Below are positions 50,457-58,978 of a stretch of 64,000 bases of DNA, one piece after another. Numbering within the stretch: position 1 is the stretch's first letter; every line of letters starts with the position of its first letter. The DNA is taken from NCBI GenBank assembly GCA_038528965.1, contig JBCBEC010000004.1, forward strand, positions 186,001 through 250,000, written 5' to 3'. The notes beneath the pieces were generated by a model. The model searched no databases and was not told the origin of the DNA. It saw only the letters and a list, made by a program, of their open reading frames with translations. The translations under genes and the position numbers were made by a program. This DNA comes from Lewinella sp038528965 (lineage in GTDB: Bacteria > Bacteroidota > Bacteroidia > Chitinophagales > Saprospiraceae).

Positions 50457-50904
50457 GCACCGCAGCTGTTTTCTCAGAAGCGCCTGATGCAGGCTTAGCC
50501 TTGGCTGCGGCTGGTTTTGCCGGTCCACGCATGGTAATTGTACCATCGATGGTACCACCTGGTTGTACAATCAATTTCTCTACGGAGACATCCCCTTTAA
50601 TGATGGCCGTTTCCCGAACGTTGAGTAGTTCTTTGACGTCAATAGCGCCTTCGAACTTACCTTCTACTACTGCGTTGACACAGCGAATCTCGCCTTCTAC
50701 TTGTCCGGTGGGACCAATAATCACTTTAGCGTCGCAAAATAGTTTCCCCTTAATGGAGCCGTCAACACGGATATCGCTATCAGCCTTGATGGTTCCTTCG
50801 ATACTGGTACCCTGCACAATGCTATTAAGAGAGTGACCTCCACCAGAGGTCGTAGAGGGAGATGACTTCATGCCAGATTCTTTTTTGCCATTGCTGTTAA
50901 ACAT
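50440..50904 (-). CDS. Bactofilin family protein (154 aa)
   Basis: Polymer-forming cytoskeletal protein. The core is a right-handed beta-helix of about 100 residues with regularly spaced glycines and hydrophobics: SIEGTIKADSDIRVDGSIKG, KVIIGPTGQVEGEIRCVNAV, TAIIKGDVSVEKLIVQPGGTI. N-terminal MFNSNGKKESGMKSSPSTTSGGG is flexible, and the C-terminal tail (AKPAAAKAKPASGASEK) is Ala/Pro/Lys-rich, the usual disordered ends. These proteins shape the envelope or position cell-wall enzymes. Directly upstream of the AtpZ gene with a short overlap, an order also seen elsewhere in Bacteroidota. Start ATG 50904; an internal ATG (residue 12) is less likely. Confidence 0.92.
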   Translation of the reverse strand: MFNSNGKKESGMKSSPSTTSGGGHSLNSIVQGTSIEGTIKADSDIRVDGSIKGKLFCDAKVIIGPTGQVEGEIRCVNAVVEGKFEGAIDVKELLNVRETAIIKGDVSVEKLIVQPGGTIDGTITMRGPAKPAAAKAKPASGASEKTAAVREQAK

Positions 50905-50975
50905 TTGACTTAGTTTTTGAGTCGAGACTACCTTTTGAAGCTATCTAGGTAATACACGGTTTTAAAATACGGGGC

Positions 50976-51140
50976 TAGAGCGTGTTGAGATTTTAATAAT
51001 CGGCGTCAAAACGGTGCTTTACCGCCTACTCTGCGTTGCAAAAATCCTCATTTAGCGCCGCTAAACTCCGGTTTTTGCGCCTTGATTAGGAGGAAAACTC
51101 CTCAATTTGACTTGAAGACCAAAATTCCCAACACGCTCTA
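50976..51140. repeat. 165-bp long imperfect palindrome (MITE-like element)
   Basis: The ends TAGAGCGTGTTG (50976-50987) and CAACACGCTCTA (51129-51140) are perfect inverted repeats, continuing to about 19 bp with a gap. The complementarity continues inward through GTCAAAAC/TTTGAC regions to the centre, where GCAAAAA...TTTAGCG pairs with CGCTAAA...TTTTTGC. The whole element can fold on itself as one long hairpin of about 80 bp with mismatches. There is no ORF inside. It sits 71 bp upstream of the bactofilin gene. It looks like a non-autonomous transposable element or dispersed structural repeat. Confidence 0.8.
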
Positions 51141-51880
51141 AGTTTTCAAATCGGCACTAAGGTAGTACCTCTTTTGCAAAACGCCCCTATCTAGGCTTTA
51201 AGTATTGCGTGTGATGATTAAGGTAAGATACGGATTAGGAGGGGGAATAGATATGTGGATTTGGGAAATATATAGCTACAAGGCAGGAATTTGGTGTAGC
51301 CACGTTAATGCGTTAACGTGTGTCGAATGGCATATCTTCAATGCACAGGGTAAGTTGATCAAAAAACGTTTAGCTCCATTTACAGTATCCAACCTTTGGA
51401 ATCTTGATTTTTCATCGACATGAAAAAAACAGCTACTGTTTAGATCTTTTTGTCACTAACTGTTCAGAACTCTATGTCATCCGACACCACTTAAGACACC
51501 AAGAGCACCTAAGGTCAATCAAAATAGCAATTACAATGAAAATGAAAGTAGATTAGAGTTTGCACCCAGAACTCTACCATCTAACATTCCAAACTCCATG
51601 AATCGACTTTTGACACACAAATACGAAGGTGTAAAAATCAACAGTTACAGCCAGGGACGTACAGACGCATTGCAATGCGTCTCTTCAGCAGGATATTTGC
51701 ACATGACTATTTTTTACAGAGGAACCAACTAACCAAGGCTGACGTAGGAACCAGAACTACCTAAAGCCGACACAAGAGACTGAACTAAATCAACGAATTC
51801 AACCAACCAGGGCCGCAGGCCCAGCTAAATTCATTTTATCCGCCGGAGCTTCAGCGTAGGAGGACTAATTCAACTACTCC
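51141..51880. other. 740-bp intergenic region with repeats, no convincing gene
   Basis: Contents: a perfect CACGTTAA-TGCG-TTAACGTG hairpin (51301-51320); a copy of the GACGCATTGCAATGCGTC palindrome (51664-51681), the only copy outside the exporter locus; degenerate words like CACCAAGAGCACCTAAGG (about 51499-51516) and ACTAAATCAACGAATTCAACC (about 51783-51803) that mirror the spacer at 43710-43850. A 72-codon open frame at 51205-51423 has no family resemblance and I do not call it a gene. Confidence 0.55.
51664..51681. repeat. Palindromic repeat, perfect copy outside the exporter locus
   Basis: GACGCATTGCAATGCGTC, identical to the core at 370-387 and 5847-5864, followed by TCTTCAGC. Its presence here shows that the family is dispersed in the genome and not specific to the permease array. 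Confidence 0.85.
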
Positions 51881-53218
51881 CTACCCCCAAAGAAAATCTA
51901 AGGCTTTAGCCAACCCTCTTTTCTTTTTCAGCTGTAGCTGTTTACCGCTCTTTTGATTATAAACAGCAACGAGCTCGCTTTCGTACTCATCGTAGAATTC
52001 GGGGTCAAAGTTGACGATGCCCAGATTTTGTAGGACTTCCTCTATTGGTGTTTTCTCAGCGAGCCACTTGCGGCATACTTCGTGGCGGTAGCGAACCCCC
52101 ATTAGGTTGAAGCCCCGAATGTGTCCTTGCTCTTTGTCGTAATTGATGCGGATCGATTTTTCGCCGTCTGGATGCTCCCAGTAGAGCGTTTCCATATCCT
52201 CGGGAATCTGGGCAGGTACTTCGCCGTAGACCTGGTATTCAATATCGAAGAACTTGGCTGAATTGAACCAGATACCTGGATCGTAAGCAACCTCTTGCCC
52301 ACAAATGTTGTAGGCAGCCACCTCGCCCATCATGCGGCCCGTGTACCAAATGGCCTCAATGGGTCGGCGACCAGGAAGTGGTTCTCTTTGTTGTGCGCAA
52401 TCACCAATGGCGTAAACGTCAGGAATATTGGTCTGCAAGTGCTCATTAACGAGAATACCGCGGCCGAGTTCCAATTCCGTATCCTGCAAAAAACTCAGAT
52501 TCGGGCGCACTCCAGCCGTGAGGCCTACGTAGCCGCAATCTATTCGTTCATCTTCATTAGTTACAGCTGCACAGGCCTTTCCCGAACCATCGTCGACAAT
52601 TTCTTTTAACTCCGTGCCCAGGCGTAAATCGATTCCATTTTTCTTAATGTGCCGGTTAATCATTGCTGATTCTTCAGCCGGCAGCACATTGCTCCAATAG
52701 CTCTGTTCCCGCACCAAGAAGGTGACGGGGATATGACGGGTATGGAACATCTCGGCCATCTCAATACCAATGAGGCCACCGCCCACAATAACGGCATGCT
52801 TCAGCCCTTCACTGTGGCTTTCCATATACTCTAGATCCTGGTAACTGTACAAGCCACGAACGCCTTCTAAATCTTGTCCAGGCCAGCCAAACTTATTGGG
52901 CGTACTGCCTACGGCTAGGATCAATTTATCGTAAGCCATCTGCTCACCTCCAGCAAATTTCAACTGCTTTTGTGCGAAATCTACCTGTTCTACATAAGCC
53001 CGCTTCAACTCAATGCGGTTTTTTTCCCAAAAGTGCGGTTGGTAAGGTTGTGTATCCACAAAGCGCATATGCCCCATGTAGATGTACATGAGCGCAGTAC
53101 GGGAAAAGAAATAGTCTGTCTCCGCGGAAATAACGGTGATTTGATGATCGCTTAGCTTGCGCAAATAACGCGCTGCGGTGATACCGCTCACCCCGTTCCC
53201 GATAATAGCAATGTGCAT
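51881..53218 (-). CDS. FAD-dependent NAD(P)H oxidoreductase, pyridine nucleotide-disulfide type (445 aa)
   Basis: Cytoplasmic flavoprotein of the Pyr_redox_2 class (as in nitrite-reductase NirB-type or rubredoxin/ferredoxin reductases). FAD Rossmann motif IAIIGNGVSGITAARYLRKL at the N-terminus; NAD(P) Rossmann motif VIVGGGLIGIEMAEMF at about 145-160; second FAD motif VYAIGDCAQQ at about 275-285. The electron acceptor is not evident; there is no CxxC disulfide as in lipoamide dehydrogenases. The C-terminal extension of about 150 residues (DIEYQVYGEVPAQIPED, GFNLMGVRYRHEVCRKW) looks like a dimerisation or partner domain. I chose ATG 53218 (MHIAIIGNGVSG); an in-frame ATG ten codons upstream would place extra residues before the Rossmann strand. 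Confidence 0.88.
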   Translation of the reverse strand: MHIAIIGNGVSGITAARYLRKLSDHQITVISAETDYFFSRTALMYIYMGHMRFVDTQPYQPHFWEKNRIELKRAYVEQVDFAQKQLKFAGGEQMAYDKLILAVGSTPNKFGWPGQDLEGVRGLYSYQDLEYMESHSEGLKHAVIVGGGLIGIEMAEMFHTRHIPVTFLVREQSYWSNVLPAEESAMINRHIKKNGIDLRLGTELKEIVDDGSGKACAAVTNEDERIDCGYVGLTAGVRPNLSFLQDTELELGRGILVNEHLQTNIPDVYAIGDCAQQREPLPGRRPIEAIWYTGRMMGEVAAYNICGQEVAYDPGIWFNSAKFFDIEYQVYGEVPAQIPEDMETLYWEHPDGEKSIRINYDKEQGHIRGFNLMGVRYRHEVCRKWLAEKTPIEEVLQNLGIVNFDPEFYDEYESELVAVYNQKSGKQLQLKKKRGLAKALDFLWG

Positions 53219-53654
53219 AAGAGGTTGGTTCTTGTTTCGCTGGTTCAATATAAGGCCTAAAATCTAATGGCGTATGGAAGAATAGTCTAAAACCAATACT
53301 TTTTCTTCTCTTTTCTAACTTCTTGTCGGTGTACCGTGAGGTCACTGATTTTTGGAAATTAGATCAAGCTTATCATTGAAGTTCACAGTAATGTAACAAT
53401 ATGAGTTGACTTTTGCCGATTCAGCACATTAGATAACCAACTTAAGGGTCTCAATCTCGACAAAGTTGTTTAATTTCGTCGCATTCACGAGCCTTTCTGT
53501 TCAAGCCTTGGTGAATAGCGCGATAATTAGAAAGTAATAAAATGATCGTGCTAACGAAATGAGAAAACTACCACTGCCCCCATTAGCATTAAGCGATACC
53601 GGGTTTGTCGGAGAGTTGTCATGCGCTTGCAGAATAAAGACTTAGTTTTGGGGC
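53219..53654. other. 436-bp divergent intergenic region
   Basis: No gene. It must hold promoters for the oxidoreductase (minus) and the T9SS protein (plus). TAGTTTTG (53643-53650) matches TAnnTTTG but lies only four bases before ATG 53655, which would make that transcript nearly leaderless; no well-spaced -33 box accompanies it. A TAATTTCG sequence (about 53472-53479) is a weaker alternative. I see no significant repeat. Confidence 0.4.
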
Positions 53655-55460
53655 ATGTTTTACAGCAGTAAACACGCATTGGTACACTTGTTCCTGTTAT
53701 TGGTATTTACAACGCAGCTTAACGGCCAGACGATTGTGAGCACCACACCGGAAAATCGTCGAGCCGTCGTTGAAGAATTCGGCGGAATGTACTGCGTATA
53801 CTGCCCTCACGGACACGAGATTTTAGCTGACCTAGACGAGGCCCTAACGGATGATCTCATTCTCATCAACCACCAGACAGGCCCCTACGCCAACCCCATA
53901 GGTGACGATCCAGACCTTGGTAACGATTACAGTGAAGCACTGCAGGAGCAATCAGAACTAAGTGGCTTTCCGGCAGCTACTGTCAATCGACACGTTTTTC
54001 CCGGTTTGGAGCAAGGCGCACCTGGTACTACTGCCCTTGGCCGAGGTGACTGGCCGGAAGCGGTTACGCTTATTTTGACCGAAGCCGCCCCGGTAAATAT
54101 AGCGGCAGAAGCAAGTCTTAATATCTCCACTCGCGAATTGGAAGTCTACATTGAGTACTATTATACCGCTGGTGTAGATGCCGAAACCAATCGTCTACAC
54201 GTTGGTATTCTGCAAAACAATGTCCTGGCACCACAACACGGCGGTGATACCGGAAATTACTACGAGCATCAGCATCTTTTTCGGGAATTCCTCACCGGTC
54301 AGTGGGGACACATTATTAGCAATACCAACGCTGGGAGTTTTGGCAGCCTGACTTATAACATTACCCTACCGGAATTTTACCGGGATGTGTGGGTAGATCC
54401 GGTCAATATTGAGCTAGCCATCTTTGTCACACAAGACGAGCAGGAAGTACTCAATGGTATCGAAGTACAGCCCGCATTGGAATCCGCATATGCTGCTGAT
54501 GTGAACTTAATCGCTATTCAAGCACCCGTAGATGTATGCGCACCGGAGCTAACACCACAAATCCGTTTTCGCAACGACGGTAATATGCCCTTGGAATCTT
54601 GCACCATGGTCTTCCAGGTTGCAGGTGGAGCCTCGGACAATGTGAGTTGGTCAGGTAGTTTGGCTCCGCTAGAAGAGGCCACTATGGACTTGCCAACCAT
54701 CTTTACATCAGAAGATCAAAACCAGGTCTTGACGGTAGAATTGGTCAACCCCAACGATACCGCTGATCCTTCGTCCTATAACAACGCCCGAGAACACAAC
54801 TTTACGGTAGCGCCATTAGCAAACGGTAGCCTTTTCGAATTAGCGCTACGCACAGACGAATTTGGCTACGAAGTATACTGGGAAGTAGTAGATGCCTTAG
54901 GCACCATCTACGCCAGCGGCGGTAATGAGCTGGTAGGAGAAACCAATGGGGGTGCCCAAATTGCTACACCATCTGATCCCGGTGCCTACTCCAGCAATGA
55001 ATTTGTCATTGAAGAGTTCTTTCTTCCTTTTGAAGGTTGTTACGAACTGCGCATCCTCGATGACTACGCCGATGGTCTATGTTGTTTCTACGGCAACGGC
55101 TTTTTCCGCCTTCGCCTACCGGGCCAAGACCCCATTTTGGAAGGTGCAGAGTTTGGTGCATTGGATGAATCACACTTCAGCATCAACTTTGAAGTCACCA
55201 GCAGTAATGAGCTCGCTACGGACATTCCGATAAGCATTTATCCAAATCCACTCCAAGTCGGCCAGCCACTTTCTATTCAATGGCCCAGTGAAGCCCCCGC
55301 TACTTACAACTGGCAACTCCTGAGAGCTGATGGTAGTACGGTAGCTAACGGTAATGAATCAGCCTTACCGAACAGCTCTTCCTTACCTAGTGGATACTAT
55401 GTATTTCAACTGCATTTTGCCGAAGAGCTCATCGTTCTACCGCTCATCATCGCAGAATAA
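53655..55460 (+). CDS. Omp28-related/thioredoxin-like secreted protein with type A T9SS sorting domain (601 aa)
   Basis: Exported protein: signal peptide MFYSSKHALVHLFLLLVF ending near LNGQ. Thioredoxin-like/Omp28 region at 30-260: the segment VVEEFGGMYCVYCPHGHEIL has a CxxC (CVYC), the hallmark of this family, and GFPAATVNRHVF follows. Then beta-sandwich domains, including a Cys-rich GCYELRILDDYADGLCCFYG stretch that is frequent in Saprospiria secreted proteins. The C-terminal about 75 residues (SIYPNPLQVGQPLSIQW ... GYYVFQLHFAEELIVLPL) are a type A T9SS sorting signal. A redox or surface-anchoring role is possible but the family has no proven general function. Followed after 135 bp by another T9SS cargo gene. 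Confidence 0.85.
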   Translation: MFYSSKHALVHLFLLLVFTTQLNGQTIVSTTPENRRAVVEEFGGMYCVYCPHGHEILADLDEALTDDLILINHQTGPYANPIGDDPDLGNDYSEALQEQSELSGFPAATVNRHVFPGLEQGAPGTTALGRGDWPEAVTLILTEAAPVNIAAEASLNISTRELEVYIEYYYTAGVDAETNRLHVGILQNNVLAPQHGGDTGNYYEHQHLFREFLTGQWGHIISNTNAGSFGSLTYNITLPEFYRDVWVDPVNIELAIFVTQDEQEVLNGIEVQPALESAYAADVNLIAIQAPVDVCAPELTPQIRFRNDGNMPLESCTMVFQVAGGASDNVSWSGSLAPLEEATMDLPTIFTSEDQNQVLTVELVNPNDTADPSSYNNAREHNFTVAPLANGSLFELALRTDEFGYEVYWEVVDALGTIYASGGNELVGETNGGAQIATPSDPGAYSSNEFVIEEFFLPFEGCYELRILDDYADGLCCFYGNGFFRLRLPGQDPILEGAEFGALDESHFSINFEVTSSNELATDIPISIYPNPLQVGQPLSIQWPSEAPATYNWQLLRADGSTVANGNESALPNSSSLPSGYYVFQLHFAEELIVLPLIIAE

Positions 55461-55595
55461 TTCTGTTGCCCGGGCTTTCTTCAGCCTAGGGGTTTTCACC
55501 GTACTTTTTTGGTATTTAACCTATTTTTGTGTTCTTTACAAGAACCAACTACTGGCAATCTACGTATAAGCTTTTACACTTTTTTACTCGCACCT

Positions 55596-56339
55596 ATGAA
55601 GAAATTTTACCTGCCCATCTTATTGGTTTTCGGCCTGTGTGTATCTGTACATGCACAGCAGCTGTTGGATATTGAGCCACGTTCCGTGCGAGAGCAATTG
55701 ACCGTTAGCATTACTGACCAGAGTGAGGAACAAATCATGAAGGCGGTAATTACCAATACTAGTAAGCGGACCTTGCGCCTGCGCTGGGACAAAAACGTCC
55801 TCTATCAACCCTACGTATGGGAAACGCAGGTCTGCGATAAAGAAGCGAGCTACCCGCCAGCTGTGAGTAGTAATTACGACCCACTTCAGGGGGTAGTTGC
55901 CCCAATAGTGCTGGAGCCCGGGGAGCGTTTTGACTTGTTTGTCACTATATCTGCTTTCAACGTAAAAGGGCAAGGAAAAGTAGAGATTATCTTCCGGGAA
56001 GTAGATCGTCCAGAGCAAATTCTGGGCACGGCTTCCTTCCAGTTAAACATGATTGACGAAGAAGACAGCGAGCGGATCAGTCGTTCCGGTAATCGGCCTT
56101 CCATCTACCCCAACCCGGTACACGATCGTTTCTTCCTGACCAACCTCCCAGCAGAGACTCAACGGCTTGATATCTACAATACCCTGGGCCGCAAAGTGCG
56201 TAGTTTCAACGACCCTCAGGTAGGCGACAGTTACCCGGCCGGTGACCTCCCACAGGGCGTATATTTGCTCAGTCTGATTGATCGCGATGGGAAGGTCATT
56301 CGAACCCTTCGACTACTCCGTCGCGACTTCCGTCCGTAG
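55596..56339 (+). CDS. Secreted protein with type A T9SS sorting domain (247 aa)
   Basis: Signal peptide MKKFYLPILLVFGLCVSVHAQ. The body (about 25-160) reads as one beta-sandwich domain with QEPR-like ISNTSKRTLRLRWDKNVLY and VVAPIVLEPGERFDLFVTI, similar in style to fibronectin/Ig-like secreted domains but no family is clear. The last 75 residues (RPSIYPNPVHDRFFLTNLP ... LPQGVYLLSLIDRDGK) are a classical type A sorting domain. The start ATG 55596 was chosen for the signal peptide; the frame is open 87 bp upstream. Positioned directly after the Omp28-like gene on the same strand; possibly co-expressed. Confidence 0.82.
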   Translation: MKKFYLPILLVFGLCVSVHAQQLLDIEPRSVREQLTVSITDQSEEQIMKAVITNTSKRTLRLRWDKNVLYQPYVWETQVCDKEASYPPAVSSNYDPLQGVVAPIVLEPGERFDLFVTISAFNVKGQGKVEIIFREVDRPEQILGTASFQLNMIDEEDSERISRSGNRPSIYPNPVHDRFFLTNLPAETQRLDIYNTLGRKVRSFNDPQVGDSYPAGDLPQGVYLLSLIDRDGKVIRTLRLLRRDFRP

Positions 56340-56480
56340 GTTCACATCACACAGAGGGTCACTAATCTAAGGCTGGCCGGCGTTCATCGAACTATTGCTG
56401 TGGTACGACTGACCTTTCTTAACTTTGGTAAGTTGTTATCCGACTTAACAGCAATTTTCGAGAATTAGCCCACTGTTAGT

Positions 56481-57719
56481 ATGAATACCCTGGAAAATAT
56501 TTCCGTTGCGCTGGGCGCAGTACGCGACAACTGGCTGCGGGCCATCCTGACGCTCGTCATCATTTCCTTTGGGATCATGGCCCTGGTGGGTATCCTTACG
56601 GCAATTGATACCGCCATCTTTTCCCTCAACGACAATCTATCTTATCTGGGTGCCAATACCTTTGACATTGACCCCGCCGGCCGTGGGGTTAACGGTAACA
56701 GAGATGGTCGTCGGCAAAAACAGGGCGATCCTTTCAGCTACCAACAGGCGATTGAGTTTAAAGAACGCTACGAGTTCCCATCGCGTGTTTCCACCTCGCT
56801 GTTCTGTACGGGTATTGCCCAGATTAAATACCAAAATGAAGAAAGCAATCCTAATGTAGTAGTCTTTGGTATTGATGAGAACTATCTGGAGGCACGTGCC
56901 TTCAACCTCAAACACGGTCGAAACTTTACCGGTAGAGAAGCCCGCAACGGTGGCATGGTTACCATTTTGGGGGCAGATATGGTAGGTGCCCTGTTCGGAG
57001 GTAATTCTGAACGGGCCATGGGCAAGTACGTAACAACCCCGAATGGCAAATACCGCGTGATTGGCGTACTGGAAGCCAAAGGTTCCTCGATGAATCAAAG
57101 CGAAGACCGCCGGATATTGATTCCGTTACAAACGGCTAAACGCTACTACGGCGCGGAGCGATCGAATTACAGTATCATGGTGTCCGTCCAAGATCCTAGT
57201 CGGGTAGACGCCGCTATCGGCGAAGCCATTGTGACCTTACGGAACGTACGTGGCTTATCCGCAGCGGACGCAAACGACTTTGATATCACCAAGAGTGATG
57301 GGTTGCTGGATTTGATTAAGGAAAACACGGTATATCTCCGCCTGGCTGCCGTTAGTATCGGGTTTATCACCCTGCTGGGAGCCGCCATTGGCCTGATGAA
57401 TATCATGCTGGTATCCGTTACGGAACGGACGCGCGAAATTGGTATCCGCAAAGCACTGGGTGCTACCAGTAAAAATATCCTAATCCAATTCTTGACCGAA
57501 GCAGTAGTGATTTGCCAACTCGGCGGTATCTTGGGTATTATCCTCGGCGTACTTATTGGCAATATTGTGAGTGTGCTCTTTGGTAGCCCCTTCCTCTTCC
57601 CGTGGTTGTGGATTACCGTAGCTTTGATCACCTGTACCGCAGTAGGTTTACTTTCCGGGCTATATCCCGCATTGAGAGCCGCGGCACTTGATCCGATCGA
57701 ATCTTTGCGCTACGAATAA
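56481..57719 (+). CDS. Single-module MacB-type ABC transporter permease (412 aa)
   Basis: Canonical four-helix MacB permease: helix one at about 20-45 (AILTLVIISFGIMALVGI), periplasmic core at 50-285, then three helices (LAAVSIGFITLLGAAIGLMNI, GGILGIILGVLIGNIVSVL, WITVALITCTAVGLLSGLY) with the coupling segment TREIGIRKALGATSKNI between the first two. The ending DPIESLRYE is typical. It is half the size of the permeases in the cluster at 1-23237 and belongs to a different subfamily (closest to MacB/SalY two-component exporters). No ATPase or fusion protein gene lies nearby, so its partner must be encoded elsewhere. Flanked by a T9SS protein upstream and a hairpin-bounded convergent gene downstream. 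Confidence 0.93.
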   Translation: MNTLENISVALGAVRDNWLRAILTLVIISFGIMALVGILTAIDTAIFSLNDNLSYLGANTFDIDPAGRGVNGNRDGRRQKQGDPFSYQQAIEFKERYEFPSRVSTSLFCTGIAQIKYQNEESNPNVVVFGIDENYLEARAFNLKHGRNFTGREARNGGMVTILGADMVGALFGGNSERAMGKYVTTPNGKYRVIGVLEAKGSSMNQSEDRRILIPLQTAKRYYGAERSNYSIMVSVQDPSRVDAAIGEAIVTLRNVRGLSAADANDFDITKSDGLLDLIKENTVYLRLAAVSIGFITLLGAAIGLMNIMLVSVTERTREIGIRKALGATSKNILIQFLTEAVVICQLGGILGIILGVLIGNIVSVLFGSPFLFPWLWITVALITCTAVGLLSGLYPALRAAALDPIESLRYE

Positions 57720-57737
57720 TTCAGTGGAAATCAAAAG

Positions 57738-57787
57738 TTAGAAATACGAAGTAGTGGTTATAATCATTTCCTACTTCGTATTTCTAA
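57738..57787. terminator. Long hairpin between convergent genes
   Basis: TTAGAAATACGAAGTAG (57738-57754) and CTACTTCGTATTTCTAA (57771-57787) are perfectly complementary over 17 bp around a 16-base loop. It lies between the ends of the permease (57719) and the minus-strand membrane-protein gene (57806). There is no clean U-run, so I see it as a bidirectional stop or processing hairpin. The repeated TAGAAATNNGAAAT style resembles the repeat at 60727-60810. Confidence 0.65.
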
Positions 57788-57805
57788 TTTCTAACTTCAC
57801 CAGAT

Positions 57806-58429
57806 TTACTCCTCTTCTTCTTCGCGCAAGCGGGCTAATACCTGCTCCAGTTCTTTTTCCTTAGAACCCAGGAAAAAGCGATAATACCATTTGGTAAAAT
57901 AGTAAGTAGGTCCAGCGATAATGAGCAATGCGGCTATGCTAATGACCCAGAACATGGGTTTTTGAAAGGCCGAGAAATCATTTTCTGCACCTACCCCAAA
58001 GCCCGTAAAGAACCCCACAATTAAACCTACCGGCATTAAAGCAACAGACAGGCGAATCATTCTATTTTTATAGTTTCCAACAAGCTTCAAGTAGGCCTCG
58101 GTAGACTCTACAATATTCAGACTTGGCACCTGACTTATTTGCCGGCTAAACTGTAGGTAATAGCGGTAGGATATAGCAATAACCCCCAGGAAAAAGACGA
58201 TAATCAAGACATACAGTAAAACTTCAAGTTCACGCAAGTAGTAGATCGCTAATCCCAGGATCATGAGCGAGAATAGCACCTCCCGGAACACTAGTCGCCT
58301 GATACGCTGCAGCACGCCATCGTTCTTCTTCCGGGCCATCGCCACCAATTCCGGCCGCAACTCTTTGTACCAAGCCGCAGCTCCGTCTCCGGCCCCCTCC
58401 CAAATGTCTTTCAGGTCAAACTCTTGCAT
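57806..58429 (-). CDS. Membrane protein downstream of ECF sigma factor (207 aa)
   Basis: Four predicted helices in two pairs (FREVLFSLMILGLAIYYL, LLYVLIIVFFLGVIAISYRY; then SVALMPVGLIVGFFTGFGVG, MFWVISIAALLIIAGPTYYF), a cytoplasmic N-terminus of about 45 residues (FDLKDIWEGAGDG ... ARKKNDGVLQRIRRLV) and a charged coiled-coil C-terminus (KELEQVLARLREEEEE). I see no zinc-binding anti-sigma motif. The start overlaps the end of the sigma-factor gene by 14 bases, so translation is likely coupled, and an anti-sigma or sigma-modulating role is plausible; that is inference. Start ATG 58429. Confidence 0.8.
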   Translation of the reverse strand: MQEFDLKDIWEGAGDGAAAWYKELRPELVAMARKKNDGVLQRIRRLVFREVLFSLMILGLAIYYLRELEVLLYVLIIVFFLGVIAISYRYYLQFSRQISQVPSLNIVESTEAYLKLVGNYKNRMIRLSVALMPVGLIVGFFTGFGVGAENDFSAFQKPMFWVISIAALLIIAGPTYYFTKWYYRFFLGSKEKELEQVLARLREEEEE

Positions 58430-58931
58430 AGCCCTTGGCCATTAATCGTTTTTGTAATCGCTTCTTCACCCGCAGCAAACGCACACCGATATTATTAATA
58501 GTAATACCTAGTATCTCGGCCATCTCTTCGTACGAGTTTCCTTCAAGGTGCAACAGTATAATGGCACGATCTTCTTTTTTGAGCTCATTGATACTGTCGT
58601 ACAATAAATCCACCTGCTTTCTGCGGCGCTGGTCTGCCTCCATATCATCCTGGGCACGATCAGCCAGGTGAAAGGCTTGATCCTCCAGGCGTACAGCATT
58701 CGGGCGGCGCTTAGCTTTTCGTTGGTGGGTCAGCGCTGTATTCAAAGCAACTCGGTAGATGAACGTAGATAATTTTGAGTTACCCTGGAAACGCGGAAAA
58801 GATTGCCACAACTGGATCAACATCTCCTGGTACAAGTCCTCAAAATCTGCCTGGTCCTGTGCGTAGGCACGGCCAATTTTATAGAGAATCCCGTAGTGTT
58901 GATCAATGATATGTTGGAAATCGTTTTCCAA
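58416..58931 (-). CDS. ECF-type RNA polymerase sigma factor (171 aa)
   Basis: Sigma-70 family, ECF group. Region 2 at about 10-80: DQADFEDLYQEMLIQLWQSF with the conserved DLYQE and KLSTFIYRVALNTALTHQR (region 2.3/2.4, DNA melting and -10 contact). Region 4 at about 115-165: EDRAIILLHLEGNSYEEMAEIL and NNIGVRLLRVKKRLQKRL, the -35-binding helix-turn-helix. Length is typical. It lies 47 bp downstream of the sugar phosphorylase gene and overlaps the membrane protein gene by 14 bases; the three form one probable operon. Start ATG 58931. Confidence 0.93.
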   Translation of the reverse strand: MENDFQHIIDQHYGILYKIGRAYAQDQADFEDLYQEMLIQLWQSFPRFQGNSKLSTFIYRVALNTALTHQRKAKRRPNAVRLEDQAFHLADRAQDDMEADQRRRKQVDLLYDSINELKKEDRAIILLHLEGNSYEEMAEILGITINNIGVRLLRVKKRLQKRLMAKGYARV

Positions 58932-58978
58932 TGCGGGCAGCGCTGTTTATAGAGTTAGTAACTGCTTGTGGAAATTTA

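Noticed and set aside
50457..50570. N-terminal extension of the AtpZ-like protein up to 50570
   Set aside because: It lies within the bactofilin coding sequence in another frame, and the residues are Gln/Arg/Leu-rich shadow without family similarity; the GTG at 50456 fits better.
51205..51423. 72-codon plus-strand frame in the gene-poor spacer
   Set aside because: No family resemblance, contains a palindrome (51301-51320), and lies among degenerate repeats; no supporting context.
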